From: Blastococcus sp. CT_GayMR20
Lineage (GTDB): Bacteria > Actinomycetota > Actinomycetes > Mycobacteriales > Geodermatophilaceae
DNA length: 19,787 nt
Assembly (NCBI RefSeq): GCF_004570345.1
Contig: NZ_SPQM01000089.1
Coordinates: 1-19,787 of the forward strand
Direction of reading: 5' to 3'
In this document: positions 7,322 to 13,841 of the stretch, piece by piece
How positions within the stretch are numbered: the first letter of the stretch is position 1
How the letters are laid out: every line of letters begins with the position of its first letter
The notes under the pieces: generated by a model
Seen by the model: the letters and a program-made list of their open reading frames with translations, nothing else
Databases searched by the model: none
Told to the model about the DNA's origin: nothing
Program-made: the position numbers and the translations under genes

Positions 7322-7911
7322 AACGCGGCGACGTCGGTGCGCAGGCCCCGCTGCGGCCCTGAGAAGGACGACCGGTCGCCGGCGTCCCAGGCCTCACGGA
7401 GCCCCGGCCGCGCGAGGTCCCAGTCCGGGCGGACCTCGGCCGTGGCCGCGCGCAGGTCGCGCCAGAGGTCGTCCACCGACGGCCGGCCCCAGAACCAGTA
7501 GCCGTCGTAGACGTTGTGGATCACCAGCCCCGGATTGAGCACGAGCGTGTGCGGGATCATCGGGTCGTTCGTGGGATCGGTGTACTCCTGGATGTCGAGG
7601 TCCCGTTGCACGATCCGCCCAGGGTCGGACAGGAAGGTCCACCGAGCGCCGACCGACGCACGGAACTCCTGCATCGTGCGGCGCTCGTCTGTCGAGATCG
7701 TCGCGATCTGCGTGCAGGCCACCGCGATCTTCGACTGGAAGGCGGCCAGCTCGAGGTGCTGCTGGTGCTCCCCCGGGCAGTAGTGACCGCGGGTCAGCGT
7801 CAGGATCATCGGGTCGCGGCCCTGCAGCTCGCCGAGCGTGCGGACGACACCGGACTGGTCGGGCAGCGCGTAGTCGGGGAAGACCCCGCCGGGGACGATG
7901 TCGTTCCGCAT
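7318..7911 (-). CDS. AhpC/TSA-like redoxin with C-P-G-E site
   Basis: A 197-aa thioredoxin-fold protein of the AhpC/TSA type, cytoplasmic by absence of a signal peptide. FPDYALPDQSG (11-21) is the usual peroxiredoxin N-terminal strand; LTRGHYCPGEHQQ (38-50) aligns with the active-site loop R-G-x-W-C-P-x-C, leaving Cys45 as putative peroxidatic residue and Glu48 in place of the second Cys. FLSDPG (93-98) and IPHTLVLNPG (119-128) are the expected downstream elements. Cys66 could act as resolving residue. The C-terminal tail from about 160 is specific to this protein. The ATG at 7911 follows GGAAGGGGG at about 10 bases. Its TAG overlaps the TAG of the convergent LAL gene through the palindrome CTAG. 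A peroxide-reducing role is inferred, not shown. Confidence 0.85.
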   Translation of the reverse strand: MRNDIVPGGVFPDYALPDQSGVVRTLGELQGRDPMILTLTRGHYCPGEHQQHLELAAFQSKIAVACTQIATISTDERRTMQEFRASVGARWTFLSDPGRIVQRDLDIQEYTDPTNDPMIPHTLVLNPGLVIHNVYDGYWFWGRPSVDDLWRDLRAATAEVRPDWDLARPGLREAWDAGDRSSFSGPQRGLRTDVAAF

Positions 7912-7984
7912 GGCGGCACCGCCCCCTTCCGAGGTCGCCGCCGGACGGCGATCTCCCCCGTCGACTGTCGCGGCAGCGGGCGGA

Positions 7985-8011
7985 CCTCGCCCCAGGGAGA
8001 CCCCCTGGTCG
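7985..8011. promoter_or_regulatory. Redoxin-regulon operator candidate, copy 2
   Basis: Same order as copy 1: CCTCGC, one base, CCAGGGAGA, two bases, CCCTGGTCG, with three differences in 27. It starts 74 bases upstream of the AhpC/TSA-like ATG and in the same orientation relative to that gene as copy 1 is to the DipZ-like gene. The gene-free stretch 7912-8149 also holds TCGCCG/CGGCGA and GTGAG/CTCAC inverted repeats, but no clear -10 box. Confidence 0.6.
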
Positions 8012-8056
8012 CGCGGCGCCCGTGCGGTCGGGCGGCCTCCAGCGCGGTGCAGACCA

Positions 8057-8067
8057 GTGAGACTCAC
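8057..8067. repeat. 11-bp palindrome upstream of the 66-aa gene
   Basis: GTGAG, one base, CTCAC. It lies about 80 bases upstream of the ATG at 8150. It may be a small operator; no second copy was noticed in the window. Confidence 0.2.
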
Positions 8068-8149
8068 GGGCGCGACGCGCGCGCCGGGCGTGCACCGTGG
8101 TCCCCCCGGCATCGACCAGGCGCCGGCCCGGCAGGGACGAGGACCACCC

Positions 8150-8350
8150 ATGGACGTCACCAGCCTGACCGGTCTCCTCCAGGAGGCCGAGGAGCACCAC
8201 GGTCACTACGAGGCGACCGCACCGCCGCACCACTGGTCCTCGTGGTACGCCGCCTTCATCCTGGCGCGGGACGAGGGCCGCACGCCCGAGGAGGCCGTCG
8301 TCGACGCCGGGCGGCACATGGACACCGTCCTCGCGGGCAGCAGCAGCTAG
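8150..8350 (+). CDS. 66-aa stand-alone protein with W-Y-A-A motif
   Basis: A small soluble acidic protein. Residues 12-57 (EAEEHHGHYE, HHWSSWYAAFILARDEG, EEAVVDAGRHMD) resemble a short helical module that in actinobacteria is also found at the C-terminus of some VOC/glyoxalase-type proteins; here it is the entire protein. I know of no assigned function. The ATG at 8150 follows GGACGAGGA. It is divergent from the AhpC/TSA-like gene, whose upstream operator candidate lies about 140 bases away, and is followed 45 bases later by a lipoprotein gene on the same strand. The upstream in-frame extension to 7898 is GC-rich promoter sequence and was not used. Confidence 0.75.
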   Translation: MDVTSLTGLLQEAEEHHGHYEATAPPHHWSSWYAAFILARDEGRTPEEAVVDAGRHMDTVLAGSSS

Positions 8351-8395
8351 GCGCCGGCCTCCCCACCTGTCCGCCCATCCCCGACGGAGGTCGCC

Positions 8396-8872
8396 ATGTC
8401 CCGCACCCTGATCGCCCGCCTCGCCACCTCGGCGGGCGCGGCCGTCGTCCTGCTGCTCGCCGGGTGCGGCGGCGAGGACTCCGGGGCAGACACGTCGTCG
8501 GGCGCGAGCGCCGCGACGAGCGGCGACGAGGAGACGGGCGCATCCGGCGGCGGCGACTTCTGCGAGCAGGCCGCCGGGATCGAGGAGCGGGTGGAGTCGG
8601 CCATGTCCGACCTGGACGACGAGAGCCCCTCCGTACCGGATGCCTTCACCCAGGTCGCCGAGGAGCTGCGCGCCATCGAGGCGCCCGATGCGATCGCCTC
8701 GGACTGGGATGCGATGGCCGCGGGTCTCGACCGGATGGCCGAGGCGTTCGCGGACTTCGACATCACCGACCCCGACTCACTGGCGGCCGTCGACGAGGCC
8801 GAGGGCGATCTGACCACGGCGAGCACCAACGTGGAGGACTACCTCCGCGACGAGTGCGGGATCGAGCCCTAG
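8396..8872 (+). CDS. Small secreted lipoprotein, acidic
   Basis: A 158-aa protein with a lipoprotein signal peptide: Arg at 3 and 8, a hydrophobic core, and lipobox LLAGC with Cys24. A Gly/Ser/Asp/Glu-rich linker (25-55) leads to a helical acidic domain (56-158) with two cysteines (FCEQA near 56 and DECGIEP at the end) that could form a disulfide. The pattern of E-L-R-A-I-E-A-P-D, where small lipoproteins count amphipathic helices, is common in actinobacterial secreted proteins of unknown role. The ATG follows GGAGG at 5 bases. It may be co-transcribed with the 66-aa gene. The stop is only 10 bases from that of the convergent DUF5313 gene. The family is not identified. Confidence 0.85.
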   Translation: MSRTLIARLATSAGAAVVLLLAGCGGEDSGADTSSGASAATSGDEETGASGGGDFCEQAAGIEERVESAMSDLDDESPSVPDAFTQVAEELRAIEAPDAIASDWDAMAAGLDRMAEAFADFDITDPDSLAAVDEAEGDLTTASTNVEDYLRDECGIEP

Positions 8873-8882
8873 GTCTCGTCGG

Positions 8883-9362
8883 TCAACGGCCGGTGCGGTC
8901 CCGGTAGCGCGCGGCGCGCTTCGCCGCGGCGGCCCGCTTGCGCTCGCTCTCCCGTTGCTGCCGGCCCAGACCGGCCCGCTCGCGGTGCGCGGTTGCCGTC
9001 CCCGCCGGGTAGCCGGCCTTGACGACGCGGTTCTCGGTGGTCTCGGGCATGTAGGCCAGGGAATAGAAGAGTGCCAGCGCCAGGCCTCCCCCGGCCGCCG
9101 CGAGGCGCAGCCCCCACCCGGCGGGCAGCAGGAGCATCACCAGGGCGATCGGGAGGGCGACCTGGACCAGGCTGCGCGCGATGTGGCGCAGCCACCAGGT
9201 GCTCGTCGTCGTGTCGTGCAGCACCCAGCCCCGGTGCCGGGCGGGAAGTCCGCCCCCGAGCGCATACCACAGCCACCGGTGCGGAGCCGGCCGGACGACG
9301 GGCTCGGCGCCCTCTGCTTCGTGGTCTGTCACGACGGCTCGCTCCTGGTCGGTGAGGCGCAT
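8883..9362 (-). CDS. DUF5313-type membrane protein
   Basis: A 159-aa inner-membrane protein from the start used here. The segment RWLWYALGGGLPARHRGWVLHD followed by TTTSTWWLRH is the hallmark of DUF5313, a mostly actinobacterial family without known function. Two membrane helices follow (LVQVALPIALVMLLL and LRLAAAGGGLALALFYSLAYM). The C-terminal 50 residues are basic (Arg/Lys/Ala) and probably cytoplasmic. The ATG at 9362 has GGGGGA at 10 bases; another in-frame ATG at 9380 adds six residues but has no ribosome binding site. Its upstream region carries two CCAA-N3-TTGG sites also found at the neighbouring marR promoter, so it may be controlled by that regulator. Confidence 0.85.
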   Translation of the reverse strand: MRLTDQERAVVTDHEAEGAEPVVRPAPHRWLWYALGGGLPARHRGWVLHDTTTSTWWLRHIARSLVQVALPIALVMLLLPAGWGLRLAAAGGGLALALFYSLAYMPETTENRVVKAGYPAGTATAHRERAGLGRQQRESERKRAAAAKRAARYRDRTGR

Positions 9363-9392
9363 GCCTTCATGGTCCCCCATACGCAGGGTGGA

Positions 9393-9403
9393 CCAAAGGT
9401 TGG
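9393..9403. promoter_or_regulatory. MarR operator candidate, site 1 (DUF5313 promoter)
   Basis: CCAAAGGTTGG, a perfect CCAA-N3-TTGG palindrome, 31 bases upstream of the DUF5313 ATG used here. Such AT-containing palindromes are rare in this GC-rich sequence. Confidence 0.45.
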
Positions 9404-9407
9404 GGGG

Positions 9408-9418
9408 CCAAGTGTTGC
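9408..9418. promoter_or_regulatory. MarR operator candidate, site 2 (DUF5313 promoter)
   Basis: CCAAGTGTTGC matches CCAA-N3-TTGG with one mismatch. Its centre is 15 bases from the centre of site 1. It lies between the marR stop and the DUF5313 start. Confidence 0.35.
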
Positions 9419-9443
9419 CGACGGCACACCGGTCGTCCTGCTG

Positions 9444-9941
9444 TCAGGCGACCGAGGCCTCGGCGTCGGCGTCCCGTCGGTCCGAGAGCGCCCGCTGGGA
9501 GGCGGCGATCACCTCGGTCAGCGCCCCGTGGAGCGACATCAGCTCCTCGACCGGCAGGCCGAGGCGCTCGACGATGCCGGCGGGGATCGTCTCGGCTTCC
9601 GCGCGCATCGCCCTGCCCTTCGCGGTCAGTGCGAGGGCAAGGTTCCGCTGGTCCTTCGCATCCCGCTCCCGGCGCAGGAGGCCGGCCGCCTCGAGCCGCT
9701 TCAGCAGCGGTGACAGGGTGCCGGGGTCGAGCTGCAGCAGGCCGGACAACTCCTTCACCGACAGCGGCTCGCGCTCCCACAGCGCCAGCATGACGAGGTA
9801 CTGCGGATGGGTCAGGCCGAGCGGCTCGAGGACCGGCCGGTAGACGGCGACCACGTTGCGGGCCGCGACGGACAGCGCGAAGCAGACCTGCCGGTCGAGG
9901 GCCAGGAGGTCGTCCGGAGCGAGCGCCTCATCTGTCGTCAC
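9444..9941 (-). CDS. OhrR-like MarR family redox-sensing repressor
   Basis: A 165-aa winged-helix DNA-binding protein. The N-terminal LDRQVCFALSVAARNV places Cys20 where OhrR has its peroxide-reactive cysteine; Tyr34 (AVYRPVL) and Tyr48 (HPQYLVML) match tyrosines that hydrogen-bond the cysteine in OhrR. The recognition helix region is LSGLLQLDPGTLSPLLKRLE (65-84), followed by the wing RERDAKDQRN. No second cysteine is present, so it is of the 1-Cys type, sensing organic hydroperoxides in known members. The GTG at 9941 is used because TATGCT lies 6 bases upstream, implying leaderless translation; the open frame further upstream to 10115 crosses the divergent promoter region. The partner gene ohr is not in this window; the divergent neighbour is an acyl-CoA synthetase, so fatty-acid hydroperoxide sensing is a possible link. 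Confidence 0.88.
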   Translation of the reverse strand: MTTDEALAPDDLLALDRQVCFALSVAARNVVAVYRPVLEPLGLTHPQYLVMLALWEREPLSVKELSGLLQLDPGTLSPLLKRLEAAGLLRRERDAKDQRNLALALTAKGRAMRAEAETIPAGIVERLGLPVEELMSLHGALTEVIAASQRALSDRRDADAEASVA

Positions 9942-9947
9942 ACCCCG

Positions 9948-9953
9948 AGCATA
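9948..9953 (-). promoter_or_regulatory. marR -10 box, leaderless transcript predicted
   Basis: TATGCT on the minus strand fits TANNNT and ends 6 bases before the GTG at 9941, so the mRNA would start at or next to the start codon. Operator candidate 9968-9978 falls at the expected -35 position. Confidence 0.5.
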
Positions 9954-9967
9954 GGAGCCGTGGCGCA

Positions 9968-9978
9968 CCAAGCATTGG
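9968..9978. promoter_or_regulatory. MarR operator candidate, site 3 (marR promoter)
   Basis: CCAAGCATTGG is a perfect CCAA-N3-TTGG palindrome lying 15 to 25 bases upstream of the marR -10 box, where it would block the -35 region. This fits autorepression by the MarR protein. It also lies within the 145-base divergent region shared with the acyl-CoA synthetase gene, but about 30 bases upstream of that gene's predicted -35. Confidence 0.5.
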
Positions 9979-10005
9979 GCGGCGAAGCGTTTCTCCGGCC
10001 GCCGG

Positions 10006-10035
10006 ATGACCTGCCCCCGGCGGCTGGAGTAGAAA
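10006..10035 (+). promoter_or_regulatory. Predicted promoter of the acyl-CoA synthetase operon
   Basis: ATGACC as -35 and TAGAAA as -10 are separated by 18 bases. The predicted start near 10042 leaves a leader of about 45 bases ending in a GGAG ribosome binding site 6 bases before the GTG at 10087. Confidence 0.4.
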
Positions 10036-10086
10036 TCGGGGGCAGTCCTGTCCGCCGCACGCGCAGCCGACCGCCCGGAGTGACCA

Positions 10087-11763
10087 GTGACCCAGTCCGC
10101 CTCTGTCCGCGACACCCCCGTGCTGCCGTCCTACGCGAGCGGTACCTCGAGCCTTCCGCTGCTGGGCGACACGATCGGGGCGAACCTCGACCGGACGACG
10201 GCCCGCCTGGGCGATCACGAAGCTCTGGTGGAGTGCGTCACCGGCCGGCGCTGGACCTATCCGGAATTCGTGGCCGAGGTGGACGCGGCCGCGCTGGGGC
10301 TGGATGCGCTGGGCGTGCGGAAGGGCGACCGGGTCGGCATCTGGGCGCCGAACTGCGCGGAGTGGGCGTTCGTCCAGTACGGGACGGCGAAGCTGGGCGC
10401 GATCCTGGTCAACATCAACCCGGCCTACCGCACGCACGAGCTGTCCTACGTGATGAGGCAGGCCGGCATCTCCGTGCTCGTGTCGGCGCCGGCGTTCAAG
10501 ACCAGCGACTACCGCGCCATGGTGGCCGAGGTCCGGGGCGACTGCCCCGACCTTCGTGAGGTCCTCTTCCTCGGCGATCCGCAGTGGCAGGAACTGCTGG
10601 ACGTCGGCCGGCGCGGCGACAGGGACCTGCTCGCGCGCCGCCAGGCGGAGCTCTCGGCCGACGACCCGATCAACATCCAGTACACCTCGGGGACGACGGG
10701 CTTCCCGAAGGGCGCCACCCTGACCCACCACAACCTGCTCAACAACGGCTTCTTCGTCGGCGAGGGCTGCGGCTACACCGAGGCCGACCGGATCTGCGTC
10801 CCGGTCCCCTACTACCACTGCTTCGGCATGGGCATGGGCAACCTGGCCGCCACCTCGCACGGCGCCACCGTCGTCATCCCCGCGCCCGGGTTCGACCCCG
10901 CCTTGACGCTGAAGGCAGTGCAGGACGAGCGGTGCACGTCGCTGTACGGCGTCCCCACGATGTTCATCGCCGAACTGGCCCTGCCGAACTTCGCCGACTA
11001 CGACCTCTCCACCCTGCGCACCGGGATCATGGCCGGCTCCCCCTGCCCCGTGGAGGTCATGAAGCGCGTGGTGAGCGAGATGGGGATGACCGAGGTGACC
11101 ATCTGCTACGGCATGACCGAGACCTCACCGGTGTCCACGCAGACCGGCGCCGACGACGACCTCGACCGCCGCACCTCCACCGTGGGCCGCGTGCACCCGC
11201 ACCTGGAGGTGAAGGTCGTCGACCCGGCCACCGGGCTGACCGTGCCTCGGGGGGAGACCGGCGAGTTCTGCACCCGCGGCTACTCGGTGATGCTCGGCTA
11301 CTGGGACGAGCCGGAGAAGACCGCCGAGGTCATCGACGCCGCGCGCTGGATGCACACAGGCGACCTCGCCGTCATGGACTCCGAGGGCTACCTCAACATC
11401 GTCGGCCGGATCAAGGACATGGTCATCCGCGGAGGGGAGAACGTGTACCCGCGGGAGATCGAGGAGTTCCTCTACACGCACCCGGACGTCGTCGACGCCC
11501 AGGTCATCGGCGTCCCGGACGAGCGCTACGGCGAGGAGCTCATGGCCTGGGTCCGCCTGCGCGAGGGCGCCGAGCCGCTCACGGCCGAGGCGGTCCGGGA
11601 GTTCTGCGCCGGCAAGCTCGCCCACTACAAGGTGCCCCGTTACGTGAAGGTCGTCGAGGAGTTCCCCATGACCGTCACCGGCAAGATCCGCAAGATCGAG
11701 ATGCGTGAGGTCTCGGTCGAGGAGCTCGGCCTCCAGTCCGCGGCCGCCGTCAGGAACGCGTGA
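10087..11763 (+). CDS. AMP-binding fatty acyl-CoA synthetase (ACSF2/FadD-like)
   Basis: Activates a carboxylic acid, probably a medium- or long-chain fatty acid, to its acyl-adenylate and then to acyl-CoA. The 558-aa length is normal for the family. Visible motifs are the ATP-binding loop [11 protein letters not shown] (199-209), YGMTETSP (341-348), the TGD aspartate (426), hinge segment [21 protein letters not shown] (440-460) and catalytic Lys533 in TGKIRK. No membrane segment or signal peptide. The GTG start follows GGAG at 6 bases. The stop TGA overlaps the ATG of the core-MetE-like gene by one base, so the two are co-translated. It is divergent from the OhrR-like gene. Substrate chain length cannot be read from the sequence, so no gene symbol is given. 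Confidence 0.95.
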   Translation: MTQSASVRDTPVLPSYASGTSSLPLLGDTIGANLDRTTARLGDHEALVECVTGRRWTYPEFVAEVDAAALGLDALGVRKGDRVGIWAPNCAEWAFVQYGTAKLGAILVNINPAYRTHELSYVMRQAGISVLVSAPAFKTSDYRAMVAEVRGDCPDLREVLFLGDPQWQELLDVGRRGDRDLLARRQAELSADDPINIQYTSGTTGFPKGATLTHHNLLNNGFFVGEGCGYTEADRICVPVPYYHCFGMGMGNLAATSHGATVVIPAPGFDPALTLKAVQDERCTSLYGVPTMFIAELALPNFADYDLSTLRTGIMAGSPCPVEVMKRVVSEMGMTEVTICYGMTETSPVSTQTGADDDLDRRTSTVGRVHPHLEVKVVDPATGLTVPRGETGEFCTRGYSVMLGYWDEPEKTAEVIDAARWMHTGDLAVMDSEGYLNIVGRIKDMVIRGGENVYPREIEEFLYTHPDVVDAQVIGVPDERYGEELMAWVRLREGAEPLTAEAVREFCAGKLAHYKVPRYVKVVEEFPMTVTGKIRKIEMREVSVEELGLQSAAAVRNA

Positions 11764-12797
11764 TGCCGGTCCGCCTCCCCCCGCTGCCCACGATGGTCGT
11801 CGGCAGCCTGCCCCAGCCCGACTGGCTGATCGACCGCGACCGGCTGGGCCACCAGTTCCCACCGCGGGTCCGGGCTGCGGAGCTGTGGCGCGTCCCTGAG
11901 CGGTTCCTGCAGGAGGCCCAGGACGACGCCACCCTCGCCGCGGTGCGCGCGCAGGAGGAGGCCGGGCTGGACGTGGTGACCGACGGGGAGATCCGCCGGG
12001 AGTCCTACTCCAACCACTTCGCCACGGCGCTGGAGGGCCTCGACCTCGAGCACCCGGGGACGGTCCGCAACCGCTCGGGGGTCGACATCCCGGTGCCGCG
12101 GGTGACCGGCGAGATCCGCCGGCCGGCACCGGTGCAGGTGGAGGACGTCCGCTTCCTGCGCGCGCACACCGACCGCGCGGTCAAGATGACGGTCCCGGGG
12201 CCGTTCACCATGGCGCAGCAGGCGCAGGACGAGCACTACCGGGACGACCGCGCCCTGGCGCTGGCGTACGCCGACGTCGTCCGTGCGGAGATCGCCGACC
12301 TGTTCGCCGCCGGCGCGGACATCGTGCAGATCGACGAGCCCTGGCTGCAGGCGCGGCCGGAGGTGGCCCGACGCTACGGTGCCGAGGCGGTCACCCGGGC
12401 CATCGAAGGCGCTGCCGGGCCCGTGCACGTGCACCTGTGCTTCGGCTACGCCGCGATGGTCTCCGAGCGGCCGGAGGGGTACTCGTTCCTGGCCGAGCTG
12501 GCCGACACCCCGGCCGACGCGGTCTCGATCGAGACGGCTCAGTCGCACCTCGATCCGGTCACCCTGCATCCCCTCCGCGGGAAAGGCATCGCCCTGGGAG
12601 TGCTCGACCTCTCGACGCCGGACGTGGAGAGCCCGGCCACGGTCGCGGACCGGGTGCGGCGGGCGCTCGACCACGTCGACGTGGACCGGCTGGCGCTGTC
12701 CAGCGACTGCGGGCTGAAGTACCTCCCCCGGGCCTCGGCCGCCGGCAAGATGCGCGCGCTCGCCGAGGCCGCGGAGATGGTGCGGGCCGAGCTCTAG
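11763..12797 (+). CDS. Core-MetE-like zinc methyltransferase/thiol transferase family protein
   Basis: A 344-aa protein equal to the catalytic C-terminal barrel of cobalamin-independent methionine synthase, without the N-terminal half of classical MetE (about 750 aa). The zinc ligands are all in place: His224 and Cys226 (VHLCFGY), Glu257 (SIETAQ) and Cys316 (SSDCGLKY). Other MetE hallmarks are VGSLPQP near 13-19, VVTDGEIRRESY (71-82) and QIDEPWLQ (189-196). Such short proteins activate a thiol on zinc: homocysteine in core methionine synthases, coenzyme M in epoxyalkane:CoM transferase. Translation is coupled to the acyl-CoA synthetase gene through TGATG; an in-frame GTG three bases earlier is an alternative start. 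The partnership with an acyl-CoA synthetase is unusual for methionine synthesis and suggests another thiol or carbon substrate. The real substrate is unknown. Confidence 0.85.
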   Translation: MPVRLPPLPTMVVGSLPQPDWLIDRDRLGHQFPPRVRAAELWRVPERFLQEAQDDATLAAVRAQEEAGLDVVTDGEIRRESYSNHFATALEGLDLEHPGTVRNRSGVDIPVPRVTGEIRRPAPVQVEDVRFLRAHTDRAVKMTVPGPFTMAQQAQDEHYRDDRALALAYADVVRAEIADLFAAGADIVQIDEPWLQARPEVARRYGAEAVTRAIEGAAGPVHVHLCFGYAAMVSERPEGYSFLAELADTPADAVSIETAQSHLDPVTLHPLRGKGIALGVLDLSTPDVESPATVADRVRRALDHVDVDRLALSSDCGLKYLPRASAAGKMRALAEAAEMVRAEL

Positions 12798-12821
12798 TAC
12801 GTCCCCGCCGGTACAGCGGTG

Positions 12822-12836
12822 CCAGCCGGTAGCTGG
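12822..12836. terminator. Weak hairpin between convergent genes
   Basis: CCAGC and GCTGG flank five bases within the 63-base gap between the convergent core-MetE-like and oxidoreductase genes. The stem is short and no T-tract follows, so it is only a possible bidirectional terminator. Confidence 0.2.
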
Positions 12837-12860
12837 GTGAGGGTGACCGGGACGGACGAC

Positions 12861-13841
12861 TCAGGCCACGGTGATCACGACCTTGCCGCGCGCATGCCCC
12901 CCTTCCACGTCGCGCAGCCCGGCAGCCGCGTCCGCCAGCGGATACGTGCGGCCCACCACCGGCGTGAGCTTCCCGGCGTCGATGAGTGCGGTGACGGCGA
13001 GCAGGTGCTCCCGCGTCCAGGTGTCCGGGAGGGGCCGCAGTCGCTGTCGGACGACGGCGTTGACGGCGACGATGCGCAGGATCGCCCCGATCGGCCCGAG
13101 CAGTCGCCCCTCGGGCGGCCCGCCGGCGTTGCTCACCAGGGTTCCGGTCGGGGTCACGGCGCGTCGGAGCCGGCGCAGGGGATGGTTGCCCACGTTGTCC
13201 TGGACGACGTCGTACTGCACGCGCCCGTCGGTGAAGTCCTCGGAGGTGTAGTCGATGACGTGCGCCGCACCGATCGACCGCACCAGCTCGACGTTGGCGG
13301 CGCTGCACACACCGGTCACCTCGGCGCCCATCGCCGTGGCGATCTGCACGGCGAAGCTGCCGACCCCACCCGACGCGCCGTTGATCAGGACCCGGTGCCC
13401 GGCGCGGACCCGGCCGACGTCCCGGATCGCGCGCAGGGCGGTCTGTCCGGCCATGTGGACGCCGGCGGCCTGCTCGAAGCTCAGCCGTGCGGGCTTGGGC
13501 ACGACCTTGTCCGCCTCGGCGCGGGCGTACTCGGCGAACGCGCCCTCGAAGCGCCCGAGCACCTCGTCCCCGGGCCGCAGTCCGCGCACGTTCGCACCGA
13601 CGGCCGCCACCACCCCTGCCCCGTCGACCCCGGCCACCCGCGGCTTCGGCCGGGTCAGGCCGACCGTCCCCATCAACCGGGCGACGTACGGGTCGCCCCG
13701 CATGACGTGCCAGTCGTGGGGGTTCACCGCCGCGGCGTGCACGCGGACCAGGACGTCGTCCGACCCGATCGCGGGTGGATCGGTGTCCACGAACTGCAGG
13801 ACGTCCGGCGGACCGAACCGCTCCTGGACGATGGCCTTCAT
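12861..13841 (-). CDS. Zinc-free MDR family NAD(P)H-dependent oxidoreductase (quinone reductase-like)
   Basis: A 326-aa medium-chain dehydrogenase/reductase. The N-terminal catalytic domain (1-115) includes AAAVNPHDWHVMRGD and GVDGAGVVAAVG. The Rossmann half has the nucleotide-binding motif INGASGGVGSFAVQIA (153-168). The zinc ligands of alcohol dehydrogenases are missing, as in quinone oxidoreductase and enoyl reductase-like members, which reduce quinones or alkenals with NADPH. The C-terminal GGHARGKVVITV is the usual ending of the family. The ATG overlaps the stop of the upstream DUF4386 gene in the sequence ATGA, and GGGAG lies 8 bases upstream, so it is the last gene of the operon that begins at 15677. 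Substrate unknown. Confidence 0.93.
   Translation of the reverse strand: MKAIVQERFGPPDVLQFVDTDPPAIGSDDVLVRVHAAAVNPHDWHVMRGDPYVARLMGTVGLTRPKPRVAGVDGAGVVAAVGANVRGLRPGDEVLGRFEGAFAEYARAEADKVVPKPARLSFEQAAGVHMAGQTALRAIRDVGRVRAGHRVLINGASGGVGSFAVQIATAMGAEVTGVCSAANVELVRSIGAAHVIDYTSEDFTDGRVQYDVVQDNVGNHPLRRLRRAVTPTGTLVSNAGGPPEGRLLGPIGAILRIVAVNAVVRQRLRPLPDTWTREHLLAVTALIDAGKLTPVVGRTYPLADAAAGLRDVEGGHARGKVVITVA

Noticed and set aside
9942..10115. 58-residue N-terminal extension of the MarR protein
   Set aside because: It would cross the divergent promoter region and operator site; OhrR-type proteins begin close to the reactive cysteine, as they do from the GTG at 9941.
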